64,000 nt of DNA from Jannaschia sp. M317 (GCF_025141175.1 NZ_CP081155.1:2261001-2325000), one strand, 5' to 3'; positions 44,237 through 54,607 are shown, numbered from the stretch's first letter. The notes: generated from the letters alone by a model not told the origin. Numbers and translations are program-made.

Positions 44237-44545
44237 GGCTCAGGGAAAGCCCCGCGCGCGCCGAATGTCCAGAGTGTTAGCTACGTCAATCATCGGATGG
44301 CTGGTTGCGGGCCAGCGGGTTGATGGGCCGACGGAACCGCTCCGCCATGCTCGGCACCCTCTGACAGGTCACCGTTCGGGGTGCGCGGGGCACCAGTGCG
44401 GCGTTGTCATTCCTTGCGGAGCGGTTGGCCGTCAGGGCCCGATCATCTGCACCCCGTGCAGCCCCCAACGACGATTTGCATCGCAGGCGGGGGCGGTCCG
44501 TCAGGACAATGACGACCGACCGGCCCCAGGGGCGGGGCCAATGCC
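44237..44545. other. 309-base intergenic region
   Basis: Lies between the nucleoside hydrolase start and the end of fbpA. I see no convincing gene here. Next to fbpA there is a GC-rich hairpin (GGCCCC at 44522-44527, GGGGCC at 44534-44539, 6-base loop), a possible weak terminator. A ferric permease gene, expected after fbpA in many bacteria, is absent. Confidence 0.6.
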
Positions 44546-45553
44546 TCAGCCGTCGAAATCGACCTCTTCGACCAGCTTCAGCGCCTCTGCCCGGTTCCCG
44601 GAAATCGCGGTCAACGGGGTGTCGTCGGGCGTGAAACTCCCCCAGGAGGCGACCAGTTCGGAAGGCTCGGCACCCGGTGCGACGGGGTATTCGTTGACCT
44701 GATTGGCATAGATCTTTTGCGCCTCGGGCGAGGAGAGGTATTCCATGAACGCCAGCGCCTCCGCCTCGTTCCTGGCCCCCGCCGTCATCGCCACGCCAGA
44801 GACGTTGACATGGGTGCCGGACCCATCCGCAAAAGTCGGAAATTCGATGCGGACCGAATTTGCCCATTCCGCTTGTTCCGGGTCCTGCAACATCGCGCCC
44901 ATGTAGTAGGTGTTGCCCAACGAAATGTCGCATTCCCCGGCCCAGATCGATTTGACCTGCGCGCGGTCGTTGCCCTCGGGGCTCTTGGCGAGGTTGGACT
45001 TGACGCCTTCCAGCCAGGTTTTCGTGTCCTCAGTCCCGTTGTGTTCGATCACAGCCGACACGAGGCCAATGGTATAGTCGTGGGTGCCGGACCGGGTGCA
45101 GATACGGCCCGCCCATTTGGGGTCGGCCAGACCTTCGTAGGTCGTCACCTCGCCTTCGGGCACGCGGTCGCGGCTGGCATAGACGATGCGGGCGCGGGTG
45201 GTGACGCCGAACCACTGGTTGTCGGCATCGCGCATCGCGGCGGGGATGTTTCCCTGCAAGACGGCGCTGTCGACCGGTTGCAGAACGCCCGCGTCCTTGG
45301 CCTCGGTCAGGCGCGAGATGTCGACGGTAAAGATCAGGTCGGCAGGGCTGCGGCGGCCTTCTGCGACCAGCCGCTCGGTGATGCCCTTGTCGATATAGAC
45401 GACGTTTGCGGTATGGCCCGTGGCCTCTTGAAAGCCGTCGATCAGCGGCTGCATCAGCTCTGGCTGGCGGTAGGAATAGACGTTGACCTCTCCGGCGACC
45501 GCAGGCGCGGCGAGGGTCAGGGCCGTGGTGGCAAGAATGGTGGTGCGAAGCAT
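44546..45553 (-). CDS. fbpA: Iron(III) ABC transporter substrate-binding protein, FbpA-like
   Basis: A 335-residue periplasmic ferric-binding protein. The signal peptide ends APAVAGEVNV; the mature protein begins VNVYSYRQPELMQPLIDGF. LGNTYYMGAM carries the adjacent tyrosines that ligate Fe(III) in FbpA. AEEGGRR-like GRRSPADLIFTVDISRL and the C-terminal AMTAGARNEAEALAFMEYLSSPEAQ fit the family. The ATG at 45553 has an AAGGAGG leader. No permease or ATPase gene is adjacent; an FbpC-like ATPase lies far away at 61864. A tandem motif upstream may be iron-responsive. Confidence 0.88.
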   Translation of the reverse strand: MLRTTILATTALTLAAPAVAGEVNVYSYRQPELMQPLIDGFQEATGHTANVVYIDKGITERLVAEGRRSPADLIFTVDISRLTEAKDAGVLQPVDSAVLQGNIPAAMRDADNQWFGVTTRARIVYASRDRVPEGEVTTYEGLADPKWAGRICTRSGTHDYTIGLVSAVIEHNGTEDTKTWLEGVKSNLAKSPEGNDRAQVKSIWAGECDISLGNTYYMGAMLQDPEQAEWANSVRIEFPTFADGSGTHVNVSGVAMTAGARNEAEALAFMEYLSSPEAQKIYANQVNEYPVAPGAEPSELVASWGSFTPDDTPLTAISGNRAEALKLVEEVDFDG

Positions 45554-45589
45554 CGAAGCCTCCTTGGTGATGATGGAGACTGTATTTCT

Positions 45590-45626
45590 GACTCTTTTAG
45601 TCGGGTCAATCCCGACTCTTTTTGTC
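45590..45626 (-). promoter_or_regulatory. Tandem GACT-N5-AGTC-like boxes upstream of fbpA, candidate iron operator
   Basis: GACTCTTTTAGTC (45590-45602) and GACTCTTTTTGTC (45614-45626) are near-identical 13-mers with 24-base periodicity, 37-73 bases upstream of fbpA. Each is a partial dyad (GACT...AGTC). The second overlaps the last codons of mazG. The position before an iron-uptake gene suggests an operator for an iron regulator such as IscR (Iron-Rhodo-box type), though I am not certain of that consensus. Confidence 0.45.
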
Positions 45627-46424
45627 AGGTGATTTTTCCGCCCGTTTGGCCGCATCCCAAAGTGCGTCCATTTCAGTCAGATCAGACTCCGCCGGGCTGC
45701 GCCCTTCGGCGGCCAGCGCATCCTCGATTGATCGAAACCGTCGGGTGAACTTTGCATTCGCCGCCCGCAGCGCGCCCTCCGGATCGACCCCCAGGTGGCG
45801 GGCCAGGTTGGCCATGACGAACAGCATATCGCCCATCTCCTCCGCTACCTCGGCCTGGGTCAGACGGTCGCGCGCCTCGACCAGCTCGGCTGCTTCTTCG
45901 CGCAGCTTGTCCAGAACCATCCCAGTCTCGGGCCAGTCGAACCCGACCCGTGCGGCGCGATTCTGCAACTTTATCGCCCGCAACAACGCGGGCAGGCCCA
46001 GCGCCACGCCGTCCAATGTCCGGCCCTGGCGTTCGCGGGCCTTCGCGGCCTCCCAATCGGCAACCTGCTGTTCGGCGCTCTTGTCGCGGCTGTCGTCGCC
46101 CCAGATGTGCGGGTGGCGGTCGACCATCTTCTGCGCCACCCTTTCCGCGATCGAATGGAAGTCAAAGCGCCCGTCCTCGGCCCCCATGCGCGCGTGATAG
46201 ACGACCTGCAGCAGCAGATCGCCCAACTCCCCCTCCAACTCGTCCCAGGCATCCCGTTCGATGGCATCGGCGACTTCATAGGCCTCTTCGATTGTGTAGG
46301 GCGCGATGGATGCGAAATCCTGCTCGATGTCCCAGGGACAGCCCGTGTCGGGGTCGCGCAGCCGATCCATGATGGCCAGCAGGCGCGGCAACCCGCCGCC
46401 GGGCGTGGTGCAGATGTCGTCCAT
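45606..46424 (-). CDS. mazG: Nucleoside triphosphate pyrophosphohydrolase MazG
   Basis: A 272-residue MazG with two tandem NTP-PPase domains. The first has IMDRLRDPDTGCPWDIEQDFASIAPYTIEEAYEVADAI and ELEGELGDLLLQVVYHARM. The second has KLREEAAELVEA and EVAEEMGDMLFVMANLAR with the EExxE/ExxD metal motifs. It degrades NTPs, including aberrant ones, and lowers ppGpp responses in E. coli. The ATG at 46424 gives the family start. It is divergent from the M20 amidohydrolase. The end overlaps the candidate fbpA operator. Confidence 0.93.
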   Translation of the reverse strand: MDDICTTPGGGLPRLLAIMDRLRDPDTGCPWDIEQDFASIAPYTIEEAYEVADAIERDAWDELEGELGDLLLQVVYHARMGAEDGRFDFHSIAERVAQKMVDRHPHIWGDDSRDKSAEQQVADWEAAKARERQGRTLDGVALGLPALLRAIKLQNRAARVGFDWPETGMVLDKLREEAAELVEARDRLTQAEVAEEMGDMLFVMANLARHLGVDPEGALRAANAKFTRRFRSIEDALAAEGRSPAESDLTEMDALWDAAKRAEKSPDKKSRD

Positions 46425-46481
46425 TGCGCGTCCCTCCGATCTGTCGTCATCTGTCGCCAAGTCAGTGCCAAAGGACAACCC

Positions 46482-47648
46482 ATGCCCGTCATCAATTCCA
46501 TCGCCGCCCTGGAACCCGAGATGCGCAAATGGCGTCGTTGGCTGCACCGCAACCCGGAGCTGGAATTCGACCTGCCCAAGACCGCTGGATTTGTGGCGGA
46601 TAAACTGCGGTCCTTTGGTGTGGACGAGATCCACGAGGGGATCGCCCAGACCGGGCTCGTCGCCATCATCGAGGGGCGTGGCAACGGGCCGACCATCGGT
46701 CTGCGCGCCGATATGGATGCCCTCCCGATCCAGGAGGAGACGGGGGCGGCCCATGCCTCCGAGACGCCGGGCAAGATGCATGCCTGTGGCCACGACGGGC
46801 ACACGACGATGTTGCTGGGCGCGGCAAAATACCTGTCGGAGACGCGCAACTTTTCGGGCCGCGTGGCCCTGATCTTCCAACCGGCCGAAGAATTCGGCGG
46901 CGGCGGACAGGTCATGGTGCAGGAAGGCATCATGGACCGGTTCGACATCGCCCAAGTCTACGGCATCCACAACGCGCCCAACAGCGAGGCGGGCACAATC
47001 CACCTGACCGATGGCGCGTTGCTGGCGGCGGTGGATGAGTTCAATTTTACCATCAAGGGCGTCGGCGGGCACGGGGCGATGCCCCACGATACCAAGGATC
47101 CGATCGTCGCGGCCCTTGGGTTGGGACAAGCCCTGCAGACCGTGGTCAGCCGCAATCACCGGGCGACCGACGATCTGGTGCTGTCGGTAACGCAGATCCA
47201 TTCCGGCAGCGCCAACAACGTCATTCCCGCTGAGGCCAAGCTTAGTGGAACGGTCCGAACCTTTGACCCGGACGTGCGGGCCATGGCCGAACGCCGCATC
47301 CGCGCCATCGGCGACGGCATCGCCGCCACCTTCGACGTAGAGGTCGCGCTGTTCTACGACCGTGGGTATCCGCCGACGATCAACGACGCCGAAAAGGCCC
47401 GCTTTGCCGCGCAGGTGGCGCGCGACATGTTGGGTGCGGACAAGGTCAATGCAGAGGCCACGCGCGAGATGGGGGCCGAAGATTTCAGCTACATGCTGGA
47501 GGCGCGGCCGGGGGCCTATGTGTTCCTGGGAACCGGGCCGGGCGCGGCCTTGCACCACCCGGAGTTCGATTTCAACGATGCCATCGCGCCCATCGGGGCC
47601 AGTTTCTTTGCCCGTCTGGTCGAAACCGCGCAGCCCCCCACAGGTTAA
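46482..47648 (+). CDS. M20 family amidohydrolase (hippurate hydrolase-like)
   Basis: A 388-residue cytosolic M20D peptidase: KWRRWLHRNPELEFDLPKTAGFV at the N-terminus, IGLRADMDALPIQEETG, CGHDGHTTMLLGAAKYL (metal Cys/His), FQPAEEFGGGGQVMVQEG (catalytic Glu pair), GHGAMPHDTKDPIVAA and a C-terminal EMGAEDFSYML. The family cleaves N-acyl amino acids such as hippurate or IAA conjugates; the actual substrate is unknown. AAGGA precedes the ATG at 46482. It converges on gluQ, and the stop codons overlap. Confidence 0.92.
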   Translation: MPVINSIAALEPEMRKWRRWLHRNPELEFDLPKTAGFVADKLRSFGVDEIHEGIAQTGLVAIIEGRGNGPTIGLRADMDALPIQEETGAAHASETPGKMHACGHDGHTTMLLGAAKYLSETRNFSGRVALIFQPAEEFGGGGQVMVQEGIMDRFDIAQVYGIHNAPNSEAGTIHLTDGALLAAVDEFNFTIKGVGGHGAMPHDTKDPIVAALGLGQALQTVVSRNHRATDDLVLSVTQIHSGSANNVIPAEAKLSGTVRTFDPDVRAMAERRIRAIGDGIAATFDVEVALFYDRGYPPTINDAEKARFAAQVARDMLGADKVNAEATREMGAEDFSYMLEARPGAYVFLGTGPGAALHHPEFDFNDAIAPIGASFFARLVETAQPPTG

Positions 47649-48484
47649 CCAGGACCGGGCGCACCCGGCTGCGGGGCCGTGCGGCTGATCGCCAGATGCG
47701 CGATCAAGGCATCGGCCGTCCAGTCTGCCGCCCGGTAAGAGGCGAGGCTGCGCGCGTCGTCCCGCTTGGCCAGTCGTTTGCCGCCTGCGTCGCGGACCAG
47801 ATCGTGATGCAGGTAGTCTGGCGTAGGCAACCCCAACATCTGCTGCAACGCCACGTGGATCGGCGTCGCCTCGGCCAGGTCTTCGCCACGGGTCACCAGG
47901 TCGATGCCCTGCGCGGCATCGTCCACCACGACGGCCAGATGGTAGGAAGTGCCCATATCGCGCCGCGCGACCACCGGATCGCCTATCTTTGCGCGAAACG
48001 CCTGTGCGGTCATCGACTGCGGCCCCCCGTCGGTCCAGACCAGATCCGCCACCGCCGCCCCATCCAGCCGCAAGGCCACGCCTCCCGGTCGGGACCCGTG
48101 GCGCGCGGCCCCGCGACATGTCCCCGGATAGACGACCCCGTCCGGTCCCAGCAGCGGCGCGCCTTCCTGCGGGGCGCTGGCCGCTGCCTGGATATCGCGA
48201 CGATTGCAGGTGCAGGGAAACAGGACGCCCAACGACCACAGCCGGTCCAGTGCAGCCGTATAGGCCCCCATCCGCTCGGATTGGCGCATCACGGGGGCGG
48301 GCCAGGTCAGGCCCAGCCAGCGCAGATCCTCATTGATCGCCGCCTCCCATTCAGGGCGCGACCGCTGTTGGTCGATGTCTTCGATTCGCAGCAACATGTC
48401 CCCATGCTCCGCCGCCACCAGGGCTGCCCAGGCGTGACCCAGATGCAGCGGCCCGGTGGGCGAGGGCGCGAAGCGGGTGATCAT
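47645..48484 (-). CDS. gluQ: Glutamyl-Q tRNA(Asp) synthetase
   Basis: A 279-residue truncated GluRS paralogue lacking the anticodon-binding domain. It charges glutamate onto queuosine in tRNA-Asp. Class-I motif [19 protein letters not shown] (HIGH-like), [19 protein letters not shown], zinc-site cysteines in [10 protein letters not shown] and VYPGTCRG, and a KMSKS-like [11 protein letters not shown]. The ATG at 48484 overlaps the trmFO stop by ATGA, so it is translated after trmFO. Confidence 0.93.
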   Translation of the reverse strand: MITRFAPSPTGPLHLGHAWAALVAAEHGDMLLRIEDIDQQRSRPEWEAAINEDLRWLGLTWPAPVMRQSERMGAYTAALDRLWSLGVLFPCTCNRRDIQAAASAPQEGAPLLGPDGVVYPGTCRGAARHGSRPGGVALRLDGAAVADLVWTDGGPQSMTAQAFRAKIGDPVVARRDMGTSYHLAVVVDDAAQGIDLVTRGEDLAEATPIHVALQQMLGLPTPDYLHHDLVRDAGGKRLAKRDDARSLASYRAADWTADALIAHLAISRTAPQPGAPGPG

Positions 48485-49830
48485 TCGGCGGCGGCGCGTT
48501 GCCCCAGCCAGTCCTGCCAATCGGCCTTGGCGCGGTCTGTATACATCTTGTAGCGCACCTGCCGGCCCTTGCGTCCGCCACGCGCATCCACAGGCGGGAA
48601 CAGCCCGAAGTTCACGTTCATCGGCTGGAAGGTCTTTGCATCCGCCCCGCCGGTGATGTGGGTGACCAAGGCACCCATGGCCGTCGTCTCAGGGACCGGC
48701 GGCAGGGCCCGGCCCTGGATCTCGGCGGCGGCCAGACGCCCGGCCAGCAGGCCCATCGCGGCGCTTTCGACGTAACCTTCGACCCCGGTGATCTGCCCGG
48801 CAAAGCGGACGTGAGGTCGGGACCGCAGCCGCATCTGATCGTCCAGTAGCGTGGGCGAGTTGATGAAGGTGTTTCGGTGAATGCCGCCCAGCCGCGCAAA
48901 ACTGGCGTCCTGCAATCCAGGAATCATTGCAAAAACAGACTTCTGCGCGCCGTACTTCATCTTGGTCTGGAAGCCGACGATATTGTACAGCGTCCCCAGC
49001 TTATTGTCGCGGCGCAGTTGCACGACGGCATAGGCCTTGGTCTGCGGGTCGTGCGGATTGGTCAGGCCCACCGGCTTCATCGGGCCGAAGCGCAGCGTTT
49101 CGCGCCCGCGTTCCGCCATGACCTCGATGGGCAGGCAACCGTCGAAATAGCCAGCCGTCTCGCCCGGCTTGAACTCGGTCTTTTCGGCGGCCAGCAGGGC
49201 GTCGATGAAGGCCTCGTACTGGTCCTTTGTCATCGGACAGTTGATATAGGCGGTCCGTTCCTCCTCCGTCTCGCCCTTGTCGTAGCGCGACTGCATCCAG
49301 GCCGTGTCCATGTCGATCGTGTCGAAATGGACGATGGGCGCGATGGCGTCGAAAAACGCCAGGCTTTCCTGACCGGCCTCGGCGGCAATGGCCTGCGCCA
49401 GACCCGACCCCGTCAAAGGCCCGGTGGCGATGATCCAGGTGCCGTTGTCGGGCAGGGCGGTGACCTCTTCGTCGACCACCTCGACCAGGGGGTGCGCGCG
49501 CAAGCGGGCTGTCACCGCCTCGGCAAAGGGGTCGCGGTCCACGGCCAGCGCGCCACCTGCAGGCAGGCGGTGGGCGTCGGCCATTTCCATGATCAACCCG
49601 CCGGCGGCACGCATTTCCCAATGCAGCAAGCCCACTGCGTTCTGTTCGCTGTCATCCGACCGGAACGAGTTGGAGCAGACCATTTCCGCCAGCGACCCGG
49701 TGCGATGGGCAAAGGTGCCGACCCTGGGGCGCATTTCGTGAATGGTCACGGGCACGCCCAGTTGCGCGGCCTGCCAGGCGGCTTCGGACCCGGCCATGCC
49801 GCCGCCCACGATGTGCAATCTGTCTGTCAT
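48481..49830 (-). CDS. trmFO: Methylenetetrahydrofolate--tRNA-(uracil54-C5)-methyltransferase TrmFO
   Basis: A 449-residue flavoprotein making ribothymidine at tRNA position 54 with a folate one-carbon donor. The dinucleotide-binding motif [20 protein letters not shown] is at the N-terminus. Other family motifs are [70 protein letters not shown] and NVNFGLFPP at the C-terminus. It precedes gluQ in a tRNA-modification pair. Confidence 0.95.
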   Translation of the reverse strand: MTDRLHIVGGGMAGSEAAWQAAQLGVPVTIHEMRPRVGTFAHRTGSLAEMVCSNSFRSDDSEQNAVGLLHWEMRAAGGLIMEMADAHRLPAGGALAVDRDPFAEAVTARLRAHPLVEVVDEEVTALPDNGTWIIATGPLTGSGLAQAIAAEAGQESLAFFDAIAPIVHFDTIDMDTAWMQSRYDKGETEEERTAYINCPMTKDQYEAFIDALLAAEKTEFKPGETAGYFDGCLPIEVMAERGRETLRFGPMKPVGLTNPHDPQTKAYAVVQLRRDNKLGTLYNIVGFQTKMKYGAQKSVFAMIPGLQDASFARLGGIHRNTFINSPTLLDDQMRLRSRPHVRFAGQITGVEGYVESAAMGLLAGRLAAAEIQGRALPPVPETTAMGALVTHITGGADAKTFQPMNVNFGLFPPVDARGGRKGRQVRYKMYTDRAKADWQDWLGQRAAAE

Positions 49831-49872
49831 GCCCCCCACATACGCCGCCCGGCGCGCGGCGAAAAGGGGGCG

Positions 49873-50718
49873 TCAGGCGACGTTTCGCGCCTCGTGCACG
49901 GGCTTGCACAGCCAATCCACCACGGCCCGCAGGTTGGCGTCGCTGTGCCGAGTCTCGTGATAGGTGATCCACAATTCGCCATCGACGCAGTTCTCCGGCA
50001 AGTCGGCCAGCACCAGCCCATCGCCGTCCTTCACCATGAAGTCAGGCAAGACGCCCGGCAGGCCGGTCTGGCGGACCAATTGATGCACCAGCGGCATCTC
50101 TTCGACCCGATAGCGTGGTTTGGGCAAGGCGTCCGGGTAGATGTCGCGCAAGAGATCGGCATCGGGGTAACGATGCGACAGGCCGACCCAATTGCCATCC
50201 AGCACGTGACCCGCGCCGTGATAGACTCGCAGGGCATAGTCCCGGAACTTGCGCGCCTTCAGCCGCCCTCCCTCGGGGCGACCGATCCGGATCTGTATAT
50301 CCGCTTCGCCAAGGCCCTGGGCAAAGACCTTGTCCGTCAGCGTCAGCAGGATGTTGGGCAAAACCTCCGACAGCTCCATCATGCGCGGAAACATGTAGTG
50401 GGAATGAACGGCGGGGGGGGCCGCGATCTCTATCGGGATGTTGCCGGTGACGTCATTGGACTGCAAATTCCCCAACAGCCCACGCAGTTCATGGTCGATC
50501 CCCTCTGCCACTTCGGCCAGGCGTTTTGCCGCGTCGGTCGGGACGAACCCCTGACCGCGCTTTTCGAACAGGGGCAGATCCAGTTCCTGACTGATCCGTT
50601 CAATCCTGCGAGAGACGGTCGCGACGTTTGTATCAAGGAAACGGGCCGCGGCGGACATGGTGCCATGGCGCTGCATGGCGAGCACGAATTTCAGATCGTC
50701 CCAATTGTCCAGATTCAT
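49873..50718 (-). CDS. LysR-family transcriptional regulator
   Basis: A 281-residue regulator with an N-terminal winged HTH: NWDDLKFVLAMQRHGTMSAAARFLDTNVATVSRRIERISQELDLPLFEKRGQGFVPT. A substrate-binding domain follows (VTGNIPIEIAAPPAVHSHY, ADIQIRIGRPEGGRLKARKFRDY). It lies 42 bases beyond trmFO, but its target is not evident. Its opening MNLDNWDDLKFVLAM is typical of a roseobacter subset of LysR proteins that regulate distant genes. Confidence 0.87.
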   Translation of the reverse strand: MNLDNWDDLKFVLAMQRHGTMSAAARFLDTNVATVSRRIERISQELDLPLFEKRGQGFVPTDAAKRLAEVAEGIDHELRGLLGNLQSNDVTGNIPIEIAAPPAVHSHYMFPRMMELSEVLPNILLTLTDKVFAQGLGEADIQIRIGRPEGGRLKARKFRDYALRVYHGAGHVLDGNWVGLSHRYPDADLLRDIYPDALPKPRYRVEEMPLVHQLVRQTGLPGVLPDFMVKDGDGLVLADLPENCVDGELWITYHETRHSDANLRAVVDWLCKPVHEARNVA

Positions 50719-50816
50719 GCCGTCCTCCCAAACGCATTGCCCCGCGATCTTTCAACCTGCGGTAGCAATACACTTCATCTGAGGAATAGCGCATTTGCAA
50801 GAATTTCCACCAAGAA

Positions 50817-50842
50817 CCCGATAATTACGGTTAATTATCGGG
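50817..50842 (-). terminator. Hairpin after gyrA
   Basis: CCCGATAATTA (50817-50827) and TAATTATCGGG (50832-50842) form a perfect 11-bp stem with a 4-base loop. It starts 13 bases past the gyrA stop and is followed on the minus strand by TTCTTGG. The AT-rich stem is unusual in this GC-rich window. It is a likely gyrA terminator, although operator function for the LysR gene just downstream cannot be excluded. Confidence 0.6.
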
Positions 50843-50855
50843 CGCCTTGGAAAAA

Positions 50856-53615
50856 TCAGCTCTCTTCGGTGGGGGGCTGACCTTCGGGTTCGGGGTCGCC
50901 GCTGTCCGCGACGCGGGCCACCGAGACGACCTTTTCGCCCTTGCGGGTGTCGAACACACGAACACCACCCGCCGACCGTGACCGGAACGAGATCCCGTCC
51001 ACCGGACAACGGATCGACTGACCGGTCGAGGTGGCCAGCATGATCTGGTCGTCCATTTCGACAGGGAAAGCGGCTGCGATCGGGCCGCCACGGGCCGCCT
51101 TGTCCTGCGCACCAACGCCCATGCCGCCACGTCCCCGCACGGGGTAATCATGGGACGACGACAATTTGCCGGCGCCGCCTTCGGTGATCGTCAGGATCAG
51201 GTCCTCGGCAGCTGACATTTCCGCATACCGCTCGGTCGAGAAGTTGGGATCCGCCGGCGCTTCGTCTTCTTCGCCCTCGGCTTCATCGGTCAGACCGGCC
51301 ATGGCGCGGCGCATCTTCAGATAGGCGGTGCGTTCCTCCGAGGTGGCGTCGAAATGCCGGATCACGGCCATCGACACGACGGCGTCGTCTTCGCCCAACC
51401 GAATACCACGCACACCCGTGGACGAGCGGGAGTTGAACACCCGCACATCCGTCGCAGGGAAGCGGATGGCCCGACCCGAGGCGGTGACCAGCATCACGTC
51501 GTCGTCGTTCGACGCGATCCGGGCGTTGATCAGGCGCCAGCCCTCGGTCTCGCCCTCGAACTTCATGGCGATCTTGCCGTTGCGCATGACGTTGGCGAAA
51601 TCCGACAGGCGGTTGCGCCGCACGGTGCCGTGGTCGGTGGCAAAGACCACCTGCAATTCGTCCCAGTGATCCTCGTCCCGGTCGATGGGCAGGATGGCCG
51701 CGATGCCGGTTCCGGTCTGGATGGGCAGCAAGTTGACCAACGCCTTGCCCTTGGCCGTGCGCCCCCCCTGCGGCAGCCGCCAGGTCTTGAGCTTGTAGAC
51801 CATGCCGTCGGTCGTGAAAAACAGCAGGGGCGTGTGGGTATTGGCCACGAACAGCGTCGTGACGACGTCCTCTTCCTTGGTGGCCATGCCAGCCGTGCCC
51901 TTGCCGCCGCGCTTCTGGGCGCGGAATTCAGCCAGAGGCGTGCGCTTGGCGTAGCCGGACGAGGTGATGGTGACGACCATGTCTTCCCGCTCGATCAGGT
52001 CCTCGTCTTCCAGATCGCCGGACCAATCGGTGATCTCGGTGCGACGGTCGACCGCGAACAGGCTGCGCACCTCGCGCAGTTCGTCCGAGATGATGGTCAG
52101 GATCCGCGCACGTGACCCCAGGATTTCCAGGTAGTCCTTGATCTTGCGTGCCAATTCTTCCAGCTCGTCGGTGACTTCCTTGACGCCCAACTGGGTCAGG
52201 CGCTGCAACCGCAGATCCAGGATCGCGCGGGCCTGGGTTTCGGACAGGTTGTAGGTGCCGTCCTCGTTGGGTTTGTGGGTCGGGTCGTCGATCAGTTTGA
52301 TGTAGGGCAGGATATCGCCCGCGGGCCAGCGCCGCTCCATCAGCTTTGCGCGCGCTTCGGCGGCATCAGCCGAGGCGCGGATGGTGCGCACCACCTCGTC
52401 CACATTGCTGACGGCGACGGCCAGACCACACAGGACATGCGACCGTTCCCGCGCCTTGTTCAGCTCATAGGCGGTGCGCCGTGCAATGACATCTTCGCGG
52501 AATGCCAGGAAGGCAGTGAGGAAGGCGCGCAGCGTCAGCTGCTCGGGTTTGCCGCCGTTCAATGCCAGCATGTTACAGGCAAAGGACGTCTGCATCGGAG
52601 TAAAGCGGAACAGCTGGTTCAGCACGACTTCGGCTGTTGCATCGCGTTTCAGCTCGACGACGACGCGCACGCCGACGCGGTCGGATTCGTCCTGCACGTG
52701 CGCAATGCCCTCGATCCGCTTTTCCTTGGCCGCTTCGGCGATCTTTTCGATCATCGAGGCCTTGTTCACCTGATACGGGATCTCGTCGATGACGATGGCG
52801 TAGCGGTCCTTGCGGATCTCCTCCACGCGGGTTTTCGCCCGCATGATGACCGAGCCGCGCCCCTCCAGATAGGCTTTGCGGATACCGGTGCGGCCAAGGA
52901 TGATGCCGCCGGTCGGAAAGTCAGGTCCGGGAATGAATTCAATGAGTTCCTCGGACGACAGGTCCGGATTGTCGATCAACGCAAGGCAGGCGTCGATGAC
53001 CTCGCCCAGATTGTGCGGCGGAATGTTGGTGGCCATGCCGACCGCGATGCCGCCCGCGCCGTTGACCAGCATGTTCGGAAAGCGCGCGGGCAGGACCGAC
53101 GGCTCCATATCCTTGCCGTCGTAGTTCGGAACGAAATCGACCGTGTCCTTGTCGATGTCGGCCAGGATATAGGCCGCCGGCTTGTCCATCCGGACCTCGG
53201 TATAGCGCATGGCGGCCGCGTTATCGCCATCCATCGAGCCGAAGTTGCCTTGCCCGTCAAGCAACGGAAGAGACATGGAAAAATCCTGCGCCATACGGAC
53301 CAGCGCCTCGTAGATCGCGCTGTCACCATGGGGGTGGTACTTGCCCATGACGTCGCCCACGGGGCGGGCCGATTTGCGGTAGGATTTGTCGTGCGTGTTG
53401 CCCGTCTCGCTCATCGCATAGAGGATGCGACGGTGCACCGGTTTCAACCCGTCGCGCAGGTCGGGGATGGCCCGCGAGATGATCACCGACATGGCGTAGT
53501 CGAGGAAGGAGGTCCGCATCTCTTGGATGATGGAGACCTGCGGGCCGTCGTGGTGCATCACCACGCGCGCGGGTTCTTCGTCATCGTTTTCAGGGGTTTG
53601 CGGCTCGTCGCTCAT
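50856..53615 (-). CDS. gyrA: DNA gyrase subunit A
   Basis: A 919-residue type-IIA topoisomerase subunit. The quinolone-resistance region [20 protein letters not shown] has Ser99 and Glu103 (E. coli Ser83 and Asp87), so it looks wild-type. The catalytic Tyr138 is in [11 protein letters not shown]. The C-terminal beta-pinwheel contains the GyrA-box region [11 protein letters not shown] (QRRGGKG-type), which distinguishes it from ParC. A long acidic tail ends the protein. The gene is monocistronic, with a hairpin after its stop. Confidence 0.97.
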   Translation of the reverse strand: MSDEPQTPENDDEEPARVVMHHDGPQVSIIQEMRTSFLDYAMSVIISRAIPDLRDGLKPVHRRILYAMSETGNTHDKSYRKSARPVGDVMGKYHPHGDSAIYEALVRMAQDFSMSLPLLDGQGNFGSMDGDNAAAMRYTEVRMDKPAAYILADIDKDTVDFVPNYDGKDMEPSVLPARFPNMLVNGAGGIAVGMATNIPPHNLGEVIDACLALIDNPDLSSEELIEFIPGPDFPTGGIILGRTGIRKAYLEGRGSVIMRAKTRVEEIRKDRYAIVIDEIPYQVNKASMIEKIAEAAKEKRIEGIAHVQDESDRVGVRVVVELKRDATAEVVLNQLFRFTPMQTSFACNMLALNGGKPEQLTLRAFLTAFLAFREDVIARRTAYELNKARERSHVLCGLAVAVSNVDEVVRTIRASADAAEARAKLMERRWPAGDILPYIKLIDDPTHKPNEDGTYNLSETQARAILDLRLQRLTQLGVKEVTDELEELARKIKDYLEILGSRARILTIISDELREVRSLFAVDRRTEITDWSGDLEDEDLIEREDMVVTITSSGYAKRTPLAEFRAQKRGGKGTAGMATKEEDVVTTLFVANTHTPLLFFTTDGMVYKLKTWRLPQGGRTAKGKALVNLLPIQTGTGIAAILPIDRDEDHWDELQVVFATDHGTVRRNRLSDFANVMRNGKIAMKFEGETEGWRLINARIASNDDDVMLVTASGRAIRFPATDVRVFNSRSSTGVRGIRLGEDDAVVSMAVIRHFDATSEERTAYLKMRRAMAGLTDEAEGEEDEAPADPNFSTERYAEMSAAEDLILTITEGGAGKLSSSHDYPVRGRGGMGVGAQDKAARGGPIAAAFPVEMDDQIMLATSTGQSIRCPVDGISFRSRSAGGVRVFDTRKGEKVVSVARVADSGDPEPEGQPPTEES

Positions 53616-53816
53616 CCGAATCTCCGCCCGGGGTGTCCGGGTCTATATCTCGTTGGGGTTTCTTCTATCACCCACTTCATATGGGCTCAACGGCTAGGGC
53701 GTCCGGTGGCTGGCAGCCAGGATGAGAGAGTGACAACATACTGTTTTCATTGACTGTTAACCCGGATGTGCCAAGCTGAGCCCCAGGGAGGCGTAGATCT
53801 TTGGGAAAGGGGCTTC

Positions 53817-54089
53817 ATGTCACCGCAATCCGAGACCGAGCTGATGCTCAAGGGGTATGGCCTGACCACGGCCGAGATGTTCTATCACATGCCCGACCAT
53901 CCCCATGTTCTGAATACATTTATCTGGCAGGACTATGACCTGGCACCCGACCACCCGCGGTTGTTCCGGTTCATCGAATACTGGGGCAAGGAAATCGACG
54001 GCCCGCTGCATTCAGTCCGGTTCGCCCATCGCAAGATGATCGCGCCGGGGGAATGGCGCAATGTGACCGGGGAATTCACGATCCACTGA
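53817..54089 (+). CDS. usg: Usg family protein
   Basis: A 90-residue protein of the Usg family, named for its position upstream of trp genes in some alphaproteobacteria; function unknown. It carries LMLKGYGLTTAEMFYHMPDHPHVLNTFIWQDYDLAPDHPRL, then HSVRFAHRKMIAPGEWRNV. The ATG at 53817 follows AAAGGGG and is preferred to a longer in-frame start at 53766. It is divergent from gyrA. No trp genes are nearby. Confidence 0.88.
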   Translation: MSPQSETELMLKGYGLTTAEMFYHMPDHPHVLNTFIWQDYDLAPDHPRLFRFIEYWGKEIDGPLHSVRFAHRKMIAPGEWRNVTGEFTIH

Positions 54090-54092
54090 AAG

Positions 54093-54140
54093 TCACGTTC
54101 TGGGGGAAGTTCCCGGCCCGAAATTCACGTTTTGGGGGAA
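54093..54140. repeat. Pair of 16-bp direct repeats after usg
   Basis: TCACGTTCTGGGGGAA (54093-54108) and TCACGTTTTGGGGGAA (54125-54140) differ at one position and start 32 bases apart. They lie in the short gap between the convergent usg and dsbB stops. A GGGAAGTTCCC near-palindrome sits at the end of the first copy. No function is apparent. Confidence 0.6.
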
Positions 54141-54145
54141 AACGA

Positions 54146-54607
54146 TCAGACAGTCCGACGGGCGGCCAGACCCCAGATCACCGCCAGCCCAAAGGACAGG
54201 ACCGCGTTCCAACCGGCCATCGTCAGGCCCAGTTGCCACACGATGTCATCACACATGATGACCGTGTCGGCGATGTCCGTGGACAATAGATCCGCGCCGG
54301 TGAACGCGCCGAGGTCGGCGCCGCCGGTACAACTGGATGGGCCGTCCCACCACGCCTGTTCTACGCCTGCGTGGAACACGCCGATGCCCCCTGTGATCAC
54401 CGCGGCCAGCGCGGCCAGCGTGGCGGTCACGCGCGGGGCGACACCCGCCAGCGCCAAGGCACCCAGGACGATCGCGGCGGCGTGGGGCCAGCGTTGCCAC
54501 AGGCACATGGCGCAGGGTGCGTAGCCGATCGCCTGAAACACGAACGCCCCGCCCAGCACGGCGACGTGCCCAAGGGTTGCGGCGATCAGAAGGTGGAACC
54601 GGGTCAT
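54146..54607 (-). CDS. dsbB: Disulfide bond formation protein DsbB family
   Basis: A 153-residue inner-membrane protein with four predicted helices that re-oxidises DsbA with quinone. The first cysteine pair is in YAPCAMCLWQRWPH (CxxC plus the conserved Gln-Arg). The second pair is in PSSCTGG and VIMCDD within the last periplasmic loop. Its ATG overlaps the stop of the upstream YqaA-type gene by four bases. Confidence 0.9.
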   Translation of the reverse strand: MTRFHLLIAATLGHVAVLGGAFVFQAIGYAPCAMCLWQRWPHAAAIVLGALALAGVAPRVTATLAALAAVITGGIGVFHAGVEQAWWDGPSSCTGGADLGAFTGADLLSTDIADTVIMCDDIVWQLGLTMAGWNAVLSFGLAVIWGLAARRTV

